From Dromiciops gliroides (lineage: Eukaryota; Chordata; Mammalia; Microbiotheria; Microbiotheriidae), in contig NC_057861.1 of assembly GCF_019393635.1 (NCBI RefSeq), positions 59,752,532 to 59,816,531 of the forward strand: a stretch of DNA of 64,000 nt. Reading direction: 5' to 3'. A program made the translations under genes and the position numbers. The notes beneath the pieces were generated by a model. That model was not told the DNA's origin, did not search any database, and saw only the letters and a program-made list of their open reading frames with translations. The first letter of the stretch is position 1, and every line of letters begins with the position of its first letter. Below are positions 54,165 to 64,000 of this stretch, piece by piece.

Positions 54165-54584
54165 AAAATAGCTTAGAATGACAAGAGATCTCTTCAAGAA
54201 AATTAGAGACCTTACGGGAGCATTTCATGCAAAAATGGGCATGATAAAAGATGAGAGTGGTAGGGACTTAACATAAGCAGAGGAAATTAAGAAGGGGCAA
54301 GAATACACAAAAGAACTATGCAAGAAAGATCTTAACATCACCAATAATTACAATGGTGTTGTTGCTGATCTAGAGCCAGACATTGTCAAGAATGAAGTCA
54401 AGTGGGCCTTAGGAAGCATTGCTAACAATGAGATAAGTGATGGAATTCCAGATGAGCCATTTAAAGTCTTAAAAGATGAAGCTGTTAAAGTGCTGTATTT
54501 AATATGCCAGCAAATATGCCAGCAAATTTAGATAACTCAACAGGGGCTACTGGGTTGGAAAAGATTAGTTTATGTCCGAATCTT
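54165..54584 (+). mobile_element. RTE LINE, upstream RT part in inverted orientation
   Basis: Plus strand, translating to SLQENLED, EEIKKGQEYTKELCKKDLN and NEISDGIPDEPFKVLKDEAV: the region before the RT core of the same RTE family. It is head-to-head with 53600-54145 and continues at 60551 after an inserted element. Confidence 0.8.
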
Positions 54585-54661
54585 TTTTTTTTTTTTTAGC
54601 AACAAACATTTATTTTATTTTTTCCAGTTATATGTAAGGGTAGTTTTCAACATTCATTTTC

Positions 54662-57600
54662 CTTTTTTTTTTTTTTTAGATTCTCCGTTTCTTTTTCTTT
54701 TTTCTTTTTTGAATAGAAAATTATTTTCCAAAACATATGTAAAAAAAATTTTAACATCAATTTTTAAAAAACTTTGTGTTCTAACTTCTCTTCTCCCCCT
54801 CCATTCGCACCCCCCACCCACAAGAACTCAAGCAATTCAAAATAAGTTATACATGAGTACTCATGGAAAAATTCCCATATTAGTTAGCTGTGAGAGAAAA
54901 CAGTAAAAAAAAAAACCCCAAAACTTCAGATTAAGGAATTGTCAAAGATGAAAAGAAAAAAAAATTTAAATGTATTTCCATCTGTTTTCAGATACTATCA
55001 GTTCTTTCTCTGCAGATGGGCTGCAATCTTCATAAGTCCTTCAGGGTTATATTGGATCATTGCCTTGCTGAAAATAACCACATGCTTCCCAGCAGATCAT
55101 CCCCCACTATTGCTGTTATTTTGTATATAGTACATTTCACTGTGCTTCAGTTCATGTAGGTCTTTACAGGTTTTTCTGATAGAATCCTGTTCATCTTAAC
55201 CTGTATATAGTACCTTAAGCTTGACAGAGAATTTTCTTCATAAAAGCCCAGCAAAGTAGGTACCATATGTTTTTCCATTATACTCAATCATCATAACTAT
55301 TTCCCTCCACCCCACTCCCTTCCCATGACATTTACACTCTCTTCTTTTTACCTATTCCTCCTCAGAGGTGTTTTACTTCTGACTATCCTCTCCCTCACTC
55401 TGCACTCCCTTTTTTTCACCTTTCCTTCCTTATCTTCTTCCCCTCCTATTTTCCTGCAGGGTTAAATAGATTGCTCCTCCCAATTGGGTATGAAAGCTAT
55501 CCCCTCCATGAGCCCACTCCAATGAGATCAGGGTCCCTGAGCTAATTCTTTGTTCTAAATTGTTCTTCCTCCCTCCCTCCTCAACCCTTCCTATGAGATC
55601 AAGCAATTCAATATGTCATACTGGTGCAGTAATGCAGAACATCTTCATCTTCCTTGAAAGTGTTTTGCTTTTGACTGCTTTCTCTCCCAATCTGCCCTTT
55701 CCTCCTTCCCTTCTTCCCCCCTCCCCTTTTCTCCCTCCCCCCTCCCCTCAGGGAAAAAATATATTACTATACCTACTTGATTAAGTATGTTAGTCCTTCT
55801 TTGAGCCAATTCTGATGATATTAAGGTTCACTCACTCCACAAATCCTTCACCCTCTTCTACTCTCCTCCATAAGCTTTTTTCTTATTTCCTTCATGTGAA
55901 CTACCTCTCCCCAGACCATCTCTCCCCTCCTCCCTACCCCAGTTTATTCCTCCTATACCTCAACCCTATTTTAATGATGTCATCATGGATTAGTTAGGTG
56001 GCACAGTGGACAAAGCACCAGCCCTGGACCCAGGAAGCCCCAAGCCCAAATCCAGCCCCAGACATAAGATAACCCACCCTGTCTGCCCTACAAAGAACAA
56101 AACATAAATGCTTAACAGATATCATCCCTTCATATTCAGTTCAGCCCTGTCTTCTGTGAATTTCTTACTGAGATAGTTCTTATGATTTCAAAGTACTATC
56201 TTCCCATGTAGGAATGTAAACAGTTTGATCTTTTAATATCCCTCATGAAGTCTTTTTCCTGTTTACCTTTTTATGCTTCTCCAGGATCTTGTATTTGGAA
56301 GTCAAATTTACTATTCAGTTCAGGTCTTTTCATCACAAATGCTTGAAAGACCTCTTTCTCATTGAAATCCCATTTTTGCCTCTGAAAGATTATACTCAGT
56401 TTTGCTGGGTACATGATTTTTGGCTGAAGTCCCAGTTCCTTCGCCCTCTGAAATATCATATTCCATGCCCTTCGGTCCTTTAATGTAGAGGCTGCTAGAT
56501 CTTGTTTTATCCTTATTGAAGCTCCACAGTATTTGAATTACTTTTTTCTAGCTGCTTGCAGTATTTTCTCCTTCACCTGGGAGTTCTAGAATTTGGCTAT
56601 AATATTCCTGGAGGTTTTCCTTTTGGGATCTCTTTCAGGAGGTGATCAATCGGTGGATTCTTTCAATTTCTATTTTAGCTTCTGCTTCTGGAATATCAGG
56701 GCAATTTTCCCTCACAATCTCTTGGAGGATGGTGTCTAAGCTTTTGTTTTGGTCATGGTTTTCAGGTAGTCCAATGATTTTCAAATTATCTCTCCTAGAT
56801 TTATTTTCTAGGTCAGCTGTTTTTCCAAGGAGATATTTCACATTGCCCTCTATTTTTTCATTCAATTGGATTTGCTTTACTGTGTCTTGGTTTCTCATAA
56901 GGTCACTAGCTTTCATTTGTTCAATCCTAATTCTTAGGCAGTTATTTTCATCAGACAGTTTTTTAACCTCCTTTTCCATTTGGCTTTTCAAATTATTGAC
57001 TTTTTTCTCACGACTCTCCTGCATTGCTCTCATTTCCCTTTCTATTCTTTCCTCCTTTTCTCTACATCTTCTTTCTATTTCTCCTACTTTCTCTTCAAAG
57101 TCCCTTTTGAGAGCTTCCACGGCCTGAGACCAGTTCATATTTTTCTTGGAAGCTTTGGATGTTGGAGCTTTGACCCTGTTATTATCTTCTCCTTCTGAGG
57201 TTGTATTGTGGTCTACCTTACCCCCAAAGAAGTTTTCAATGGTCTTCTGCTTTCTCTGCCTACTCATCCTGGCTTACTATTTCTTGGCTTTTAGCTCCTT
57301 CTTCAAGTGTGGCGCTGCTTCCAGGACACACTCTTCAATCTACAGTGTGGCCCAGGCGATGGTAGGGCTTCTTCTCGGCCTGCCTGGCCTCACTTTCATT
57401 TGATTTTAAACTCTCCACTGGGGGGTGGGGAGGTGGGGCTGCTTCTTGGCTGAGTTCCTGTTCTCAGCTTCAGAGGGTCCCAGGTGTTTGGGGCTGAGGC
57501 AGGGTGGGGCAGGTTTTAATCTCCCCTGGCCTGTTCTCAGGTCTGGAGATAACCTCAGGCCTATTTACTAAGAAACCAACCAGCAAAGCTTTCTGTGGCC

Positions 57601-58052
57601 TGGTTTTCAGCTTCGGATGAGACTGCTCCCCTGCTCCCCTCACCCACCTGGCTCTCCCACCACTCAGAATTTCTTTCTGGTTGCCCACTGGGGTGGGACA
57701 GTTGAATCTTTCCCCCCAGTCCACTGGTACCCTTGCACTTACCCCCCAGGCCAGCCGTTCAGCCTGACTGCACGCTTGGTTCCAGAAGACGCTTGTACTG
57801 CAGCTGATTCAGAGGCACTGGGGCAAATTCCTCGGGCCGGTGTCTGGTGTGTCGGCCCGACTGCAGGGTTAGGCTTTATTCATGGCCCAGCACGGCCCCT
57901 TGAAATCTATCTATAGCTGGAGAAAACTCTCAGCCAGTATTTTTGTGTGTTTTTCTGCCCGGAGGATTATTTTATTGCTATATTTGCAGTCATTGTATCA
58001 GGAGCCCTGTGGGTTTAATGTCTTTCCTCTGCCATCTTGGCTCTGCCCCCTT
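54662..58052 (-). mobile_element. HAL1-like element B (inner)
   Basis: Inserted into C with duplication AACATTCATTTTC (54649-54661, 58053-58065). The 5' terminus at 58052 reads GGGGGCAGAGCCAAGATGGC. ORF1 begins at 57267, SINE module 55990-56070, 3' end at 54662 close in sequence to element A. A and B form one subfamily, C and D another. Confidence 0.88.
56271..57267 (-). pseudogene. ORF1 of element B, broken
   Basis: Reads MSRQRKQKTIENFFGGKVDH and stays open for 210 codons to 56635. There a 4-base repeat (ATCA, in GGTGATCAATCGGTGG where A has GGTGATCGGTGG) shifts the frame. The rest continues in other frames, including an open run at 56459-56271 with MIFQRAKELGLQPKIMYPAK. So the RNA-binding protein cannot be made whole. 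The N-terminal PIP-box-like motif is unchanged from element A. Confidence 0.85.
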
Positions 58053-58914
58053 AACATTCATTTTCATAAGATTTAGAGTTCCAAATTTTTCTCCTTTGCT
58101 CCCTCCCTTTCCTCCCCCCTCCACAAGATTGGAACCAGGTTATATACATACAATCCACAAGTGCTCTTTTTATTAGTTCTTTCTATAGGGGTGCAAAGTA
58201 AGCTTCCTCATTAGTTCTTTGGGATTGTCTTGGATCATTGCATTGCTGAGAGTAGTTAAGTGATTCACATTTGCTCATTGAACAATAGTGCTGTCACTAT
58301 GCACAATGTCCTCCCAGCTCTGCTCATTTCAAAAGGGATTTGCTTCTGTCTGTCCCCTCCCCCACTCTGCCCTTCCTTCTTTTGCCCCTCTCTCTTTATC
58401 TCCTTCCCCTCCTATTTTCCTGCAGGGTTAGAGAGATTACTCCACCCAATTGAGTGTGTATATTATTCCCTCCTTGAGTCAATTCTAATGAGATTGAGGT
58501 CTTTGAGCCAATTCTGATGAGTGTTAGGCTCATTTACTGCCCAGATTAAATAGATTACTCCACCCAGTTGGGTGTATATGTTAGTTCCTCCTTGAGCCAA
58601 CTCTGATGAGTTTAAGGTCTTTGAGCCTTTTCTGATGAGTCTAAAATTCATTTACTGCCCTGCTCCTCTCCCATCTCTTCCCCCACTCCATGTTTCTTTC
58701 ATGTAGAATTTCATATTTGCCCTTCCCCCTCCCCCAGTGCATTCACCTCACCCCTTAATTTAAGCCTAAAGATGTCATCATGGGGCAGCTAGGTGATACA
58801 GTGGACAAAGCATCCACCCTGGACCCAGAGGGATCCCAGCCAAAACCGGGCCTCAGAAACAAGGCAGTCACCCACTGCATGACCCCAGGCATGTCCCAAA
58901 CTCCAATTTTTTAT

Positions 58915-59884
58915 GGTTCTCTAAGGTCTTGTATTTGAAAGTCACATATGCCATTCAGTTCAGGTCTTTTCATCACAAATATCTGAAAGTTTTCTTTTTC
59001 ATTAAAGTCCCATTTTTTCCTCTGAAAGATTATGCTGAGTTTTGCTGGCTAGGTGGTTCTTGGTAGTAATCCCATTTCCTTTGCCCTCTGGAATATCATA
59101 TTCCATGCCCTCTGGTCCTTTAATGTAGAAGCTGCTAGATCTTGTGCTATCCTGACTGGGGCTCCACAGTACTTGAATTCGTTCCTTTTGGTAGCTTGCA
59201 ATATTTTCTCCTTGACCTGAGAGTTCTGGAATTTGGCTATAATATTCCTAGGAGTTTTCCTTTTGGGATCTCTTTCTGGAGGTGATTGGTGGATTCTTTC
59301 AATTTCTATTTTAGCTTCTTCTTCTAGAATTTCAGGGCAATTTTCCCTGAGAATATCATGGAAGATGATGTCTAAGCTCTTTCCTTGATCATGGTTTTCA
59401 GGTAGACTGATACTTTTCAAATTATCTCTCCTGGACCTATTTTCCAGGTCAGCAGTTTTTCCCAGAAGATATTTCACATTGCCCTCTATTTTTTTATTCA
59501 TTTGGATTTGCTTTATTGTGTCTTGATTTCTCATAAAGTCACTGGCTTCCATTTGTTCAATCCTAATTCTTAGGCAATTGTTTACATCAGGGAGCTTTTG
59601 TACCTCCTTTTCCATTTGGCCAATTTGACTTTTCAAGCTTTGAATTTTTTCTCATGTCTTTCCTGCATCACCCTCATTTCTCTTTCCATTTTTTCCTCTA
59701 CCTCTCTAACTTTATCTTCAAAGTCCTTTTTGAGCACCTCTATGGCCTGAGACCCATTCATATTTTTCTTGGAAGCTTTAGATATAGGGGCCCTGATGTT
59801 GACATCTTTCTCTGGTGTTGCCCCTTCATCTTCCTTGTTACTGAAGAAACTTTCTATGGTCCTCACCTTTCTCTGTTGGCTCAT
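58915..59884 (-). pseudogene. ORF1 of element C, broken
   Basis: Starts MSQQRKVRTIESFFSNKEDE, open to 59633. Frame shifts near 59635 into a second open run (59636-59049) that covers the coiled coil, RRDNLKSISLPENHDQGKSL and the RNA-binding domain. It ends before the C-terminal domain is complete. The N-terminal motif here is VRTIESFF, lacking the Gln of the A/B type. Confidence 0.85.
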
Positions 59885-60550
59885 CTTGCCTTTCTTTTAC
59901 TTGATTTTTAGCTCCTTAAAGTGGGGCACTGTTTCCAGGCTGCAGCTTAAGAAGTCCCAGGTGGTATGATTTAAGGAGGATCAGGTTCTTCACTCACCTG
60001 GCCTGTTCCCTGGTCCATAGATGACCCCAGACCAACTTGCTAATCAACCAGCTTTGTGTGTTGTGGTTGTTAGCTCCAACAAGCCTGTGCCCCTCCCCCG
60101 CCTATGCCACTGCTACTCAAGCCTACCTCCTGGTTCTCAGCAGGGGTGAAAAATCCAAGTTCTGCCTCAGCACCAGCATAGACCCCTGTAGTCTCCCCCG
60201 TGACCAGGGCTCAGCCCTCTCACCAGACTGTGAGCTTAGTTCCACATGACACTGGTGCTTCAGCTGATTCAGAGTCTCTGGGGGTCTGTTTTTCTGGTGA
60301 TGCCTTCCTGGAACTGGATCTGTGTCAGGGTGACTGTGGAGTTGGGCTCGACTCCTGTATCAGCACAGCAGCTGCCTCTTTCTGACCTTCCAAGCTGTTC
60401 TTGGTTAGAAGATGATTTCAGCACATTCTTCTGTGAGTTTTGCTGCTCCAGGCATTTTCCTGTGGCATTATTTGGATGTTTTTTGGAGTGATTGTGTCAT
60501 GAGTTCGAGAGTTCACTGTCTTTCCTCTGCCATCTTGTCTCTGCCCTGGA

Positions 60551-60930
60551 AGTTTTTATGTCTGAATCTTAAAAAATGGCAATGCCAAGGAATATTGAAA
60601 TTACTGAACAGGTACATTAATTTCTCATGCCAGCAAGGTTAAGATTCTTCAAGCTTAGGATCCTGCAAGCTAGACATGAGCAATATGTACACCAAGAATT
60701 ACCAGAAGAGCAGGCTGTTTTTTAGAAGAGGTAGAAGAACTAGAGACCAAATTGCCGGCATTCGTTAGATTATGATAGAAAGTAAGGGAGTGCCAGAAAA
60801 ACATCAACTTCTTCATTGACTACACTAAAGCCTTTGGGTGTCTGGGTCACCACAAAATGTGCCAAGTCCTCAAAGAGATCAGAGTACCAGATCATCTTCT
60901 AATCAATGAATCATATGAAGATAGAAAAAA
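60551..60930 (+). mobile_element. RTE LINE, continuation of the inverted RT part
   Basis: Plus strand after element C: 'AAAAAATGGCAATGCCAAGG' and then translation phrases RTRDQIAGIR and ESKGVPEKHQ, ending with the region equivalent to KILKEMGIPDHL. It follows directly on 54165-54584 in the RTE protein. Confidence 0.8.
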
Positions 60931-61019
60931 TAACTTATCAAATTTACAGATTGCATAAAGTTAAGAAGGTTAGCTCCCAAACTAGATAAAAGAAGCATTA
61001 TATAAAAACAAAACAAAAA

Positions 61020-61195
61020 ATTATAACAGGCTGAGAGTTTGGATCAAATCCCACCTCTGATGCTCACTACCTGTGTGACCTTGGGCAATTCACTCAAGCT
61101 CTCTAGGTTTTGGCATCCTTACCCAAAAAATTACTATGTGATTTCTGAGTTCTTTTCCATATCTAAATCTATGACCTTGTGATACTAATAAAATG
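61020..61195 (+). mobile_element. MIR
   Basis: CTGTGTGACCTTGGGCAATTC with a decayed tail. Confidence 0.7.
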
Positions 61196-61249
61196 AAATT
61201 TAATTAGGAAAAAATGTTAAGTTCTTTATTGGGGTTCAAAACATCAGCC

Positions 61250-61365
61250 TTCAAAAGTTGTATAGATGTGACTAGGTAAGAATTCTTATGAAAAATATCT
61301 TAGAGTTCTAGTGGACTATATGTTCTATATGAGTTAGTATGACATGGCAGCCAGAAACAAAGAAA
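61250..61365 (+). mobile_element. L3/CR1 fragment
   Basis: TAGAGTTCTAGTGGACTATATG and ATGACATGGCAGCCAGAAAC match sense L3. Confidence 0.5.
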
Positions 61366-61426
61366 CAAACCTTAATATGACCTGAGGTGGAAATAAGAAA
61401 GGCATAGTGTTAAAAAAATTTTTTTA

Positions 61427-61560
61427 GGGGCAGGCAGATAAAGCACTGGCCCTGGATTCAGGAGGACCTGAGTTCAAATGCAGCCTCAGACACTTGACAC
61501 TTAATAGCTGTATGACCCTGGGCAAGTCACCTAACCTTCATTGCCCCGCCAAAAAAAATT
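61427..61560 (+). mobile_element. CORE-SINE with shortened head
   Basis: GGGGCAGGCAGATAAAGCAC lacks about 14 head bases; the core and A-tail are normal. Confidence 0.87.
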
Positions 61561-61599
61561 TAAGGTGATAGTTCTGCTATCCTCTATTCAGACTACCAT

Positions 61600-62115
61600 G
61601 ATTCTTTAGTGGTAAAGTCAAATGCTAACTATATAGGTGATCTTGGGTAAATCACTTAAACTACAAGGGCTTCAATTTCCCAATCTGTAAATGAGTTGGG
61701 TTAGGCTGAGCTAGGTAGCCTCTGAGGTGGCTCCCACCTCTAAATCTATAATCCTATAAGTTAGAGCTAACTACTAAGTTTCATTAACTTTTTTTACTCT
61801 AAGATATGGTTTCAAATGAGTTGAAATTGTGTTCCATTCAGCTCTTGGAGGAAAAAAAAAATGACAGACTAAAATAAGATTGATGGAGGGCATTTTAGAA
61901 GGCTATTTTTCAGTGATACTGGAAAGAACATTTGGTTTTCAGGGATGAATTGGATGGGATCCCTCTCAGTTTTATGATTCTATAATTTTGTGATATTGAT
62001 AATGTCATATCAACTCTTAACCTTAGTTTTCTTGTTTATAAAAATAATGGAGGTGGACTAGATGGTCCCTAAGGTCCCTGCCAGCTCTGATATACTCCAT
62101 TCTATGTTCCAAAGG
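61600..62115 (+). mobile_element. Old MIR-like SINE remnants
   Basis: GTGATCTTGGGTAAATCACTT near 61640 and AGGTGGACTAGATGGTCCCT near 62051 are cores and tails of at least two old copies. Confidence 0.5.
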
Positions 62116-62374
62116 GCTTTCTAGATCAGACATTCTATTCTCCATGTTCTAACAGCCCTTACAGTTCTGATATCTAGCTCTATGATTCAATTCACAAAAC
62201 TAAACTTTGCCTTTGTCAATTAACAAAGAATGCCACTTTTCAAGAAGATAGCTCCATTAATCAGCTCTCTAGTACCAACATGTGATAGGTACTTAATAAA
62301 CTCTGGTTGTAGCCAGTAGGCATCACAATTTAGGAAGCTGTCATACACTCAGAGGGGAACAACCAGAATGTGAA

Positions 62375-62590
62375 GATCGATCAGTCAATAAGCATTTATT
62401 AAGCATGCATTATGTGCTAGGAATTGTGGTAAGTGCTGGGGATACAAAGAAAGGCAAGAGATAGTCCTTGCTCTTGAGGAGGTAACAATCTAATGGGGAG
62501 ATAACAAATAAACAAATATATACAAACCAACTATACACAGGATAAATATATAAATAAATAAATAAATATATATATACACATATATAAGCA
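62375..62590 (+). mobile_element. MIR3-like SINE with (AAAT)n/(TA)n end
   Basis: AATAAGCATTTATTAAGCATGC and AAGTGCTGGGGATACAAAGA, then ATAAATAAATAAATAAATAT. Confidence 0.75.
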
Positions 62591-63050
62591 CATAGAGATA
62601 TATGTATGAATATTGTACACAGTATCATCAACATTGTGTGTTGATCAACTGTGATGGACTAGATTCTTCTCACCAATGCAATGGTACAGTAGAGTTCCAG
62701 GGGACTCATGATGGAAGGGGATCTCCAAATCCAGAAAAAAAAACAAAACTGTGGAGTATAGATGCTGATTGAACCATACTGTTTCTTTTGGTTTTGGTTC
62801 TGTTCTTTTTCTATTTTGAGGTTTTTCCTCATTGCTCTTATTCTTCTCTTATAACATGACTAATACAGAAATATGTTTAATGTTAGTTTATATATATCCT
62901 ATATCAGATTTCCTGTTGTCTAGGGGAGGGTGGAGAGAGGGGAGGGAGGGAGAAAAATCTGAAATTGGAAAGCTTGTATAAACAAATGTTAGGAACTATC
63001 TTTACATGTAACTGGAAAAAAAATAAAATACTTTTTATCAGAAAAAACAA
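62591..63050 (+). mobile_element. L1 LINE 3' end
   Basis: TGTGTGTTGATCAACTGTGATGG, the TTTGGTTTTGG block, GGGGAGGGTGGAGAGAGGGG and ACATGTAACTGGAAAAAAAA form a whole 3' UTR. Confidence 0.87.
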
Positions 63051-63054
63051 ACAA

Positions 63055-63140
63055 ACAAAAATATATGTATGAATATATCACAAGGTCATGATATATGTAT
63101 ATATATATGCACATATACACATATATATTTACATGTATTA
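63055..63140. repeat. TA-rich simple repeat
   Basis: ATATATGTATATATATATGC and related units. Confidence 0.85.
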
Positions 63141-63640
63141 CTAACTACTGATGGAGGTAAATGTTTTTTCTTTCTAGCAGATTAAAAAACCACAACATGT
63201 TCTATGTTCAGTGCCTAGATAGCTTGATGCTTGCAAGGGAATTAAGGACACCTAAATGAAAGCTAGAAGCAAATGAGATTCATATATTCCCAGGGGAAAT
63301 CTTGGATTGAGGACTGAAGAGTAAGATGACTAAGACTCACTCCAGGGTGAACTTGGGTTTGTGTGAGCTCGCAGTTGTAGTAGAACTTTATAGGAAACAT
63401 CATCATCATCATTATCACACCATTTAATAGAGTGATTTGAAATTTAAATAAAAGTGACAAAGAAACAGCAGGTGACAGAAAGATCAGTTTTGTTCAGTTT
63501 AGGAAAAAAGTATAAAGATTTTCTTCTTCATAGATACCTCAATCAAAATACTTGAAACTCGCTTCTTCCTAATTGTAGGGGCCTTCTGTTTTGGTTCCTA
63601 AGAATTTTACATTCTCCATTTAGTTGAAGAGAGACATAAT
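63141..63640. other. Intergenic stretch, nothing recognised
   Basis: No gene or repeat recognised apart from a short CATCATCATCATTATC run near 63399. Confidence 0.4.
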
Positions 63641-63830
63641 GGCATCAGGAAGCATGTTGGGTTGAGAGTCAGAAAGCTTGAGTTAAAGTTCTGGGTCTTA
63701 CACTTTCGTAATCTGTGCGATCTAGCAACTCCCTTCTCTTCTCTGAGCTTCAGTTTCCTTGTCTGTATAATGGGATAATAACACTAGCACTCCCTGCCTT
63801 GATGTTAACTACCAGGTAACAGTATTTCCC
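63641..63830 (+). mobile_element. MIR
   Basis: GGTTGAGAGTCAGAAAGCTTG, GCTTCAGTTTCCTTGTCTGT and ATAATGGGATAATAACACTAG. Confidence 0.7.
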
Positions 63831-64000
63831 AGAACCCTTATATCATTTAGCCACTTAATATCAATTATATCAAAGCATGATTAGCCTGGAAGTGTATGTG
63901 TGTGTCTCCAGAACCTCATCAATTCCTTATTTCAAAAGTCTTTCCATCAGACTATCATAGAACTTGACATGGAAAGAGACCTTGAAGATCATCTAATCAT
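63831..64000. other. Window end, partial old repeat
   Basis: The last 50 bases (GAAAGAGACCTTGAAGATCATC) look like the start of an old mammalian repeat cut by the window edge. Confidence 0.3.

Larger units (their letters stand above)
54585..60550 (-). mobile_element. HAL1-like element C (outer), split by element B
   Basis: Duplicated targets (ATGTCCGAATCTT at 54572-54584 and ATGTCTGAATCTT at 60558-60570) and a T-run at 54585 give the borders. In its own order: 5' terminus at 60550, 5' UTR to 59885, ORF1 59884-58915 with a frame change near 59635, SINE-derived module 58782-58912, repeat units around 58420-58660, L1-like 3' UTR to 58053. Its last 77 bases are at 54585-54661 on the other side of element B. 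Confidence 0.88.

Overview
The window is a piece of marsupial nuclear genome; the species cannot be fixed from the sequence. The evidence is repeat content: dozens of copies of the short tRNA-derived CORE-SINE typical of marsupials (A-box, B-box, then the MIR-like core ending in TGTGTGACCCTGGGCAAG), SINEs that carry a BovB/RTE-type 3' tail, a marsupial-type L1, L3/CR1 and RTE relics, and MIR. Codon use and splice signals are ordinary for a mammal. No bacterial, organellar or CRISPR-like sequence was seen.

The only genes that look whole are three intronless olfactory receptor (OR) coding exons, all on the + strand. Two (5408-6346 and 23116-24054) are family-1-like paralogues, about 88% identical by eye, inside a duplicated unit of about 1.4 kb that includes the flanking L3 and MIR3-like repeats. 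The third (44673-45617) is clearly OR10H-like. Family 1 beside OR10H resembles the human 19p13.1 receptor cluster. Each coding exon has a polypyrimidine tract and a 3' splice site just upstream of its ATG, as expected for OR genes with non-coding 5' exons. Other host-derived material is a processed GLOD4 pseudogene (6739-9235, minus) with target duplications, and a speculative two-exon coding segment on the minus strand (39129-39510).

The rest is layered retroelement sequence. 1-5 kb: SINEs, L3 and an L1 5' UTR relic. 5-9.3 kb: first OR and GLOD4 pseudogene. 10-22.7 kb: L1 pieces on the minus strand, some with the 5' end joined directly to late ORF2. One of them holds a 5'-UTR-only retrocopy, which itself holds a solo LTR. 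22.7-24.1 kb: second OR. 24.3-28.6 kb: L3, RTE, a Ty3/gypsy fossil and a probable LTR. 29.4-38.7 kb: L1 pieces, a foldback repeat and two ORF1-only (half-L1, HAL1-like) elements, one with a fully open 329-residue ORF1. 44.3-45.6 kb: OR10H-like gene directly behind an L3 3' end. 47.2-47.9 kb: an R4/Dong-like LINE relic. 53.6-60.9 kb: an RTE element with an inverted 5' part, split by one HAL1-like element that is split by another.

The best candidate for something new is the ORF1-only LINE family: L1-type promoter and ORF1, no ORF2, a SINE-derived module where ORF2 should be, an L1-like 3' end, and a PCNA-interacting (PIP-box-like) motif at the ORF1 N-terminus. All identifications come from reading the sequence; no database search was run.
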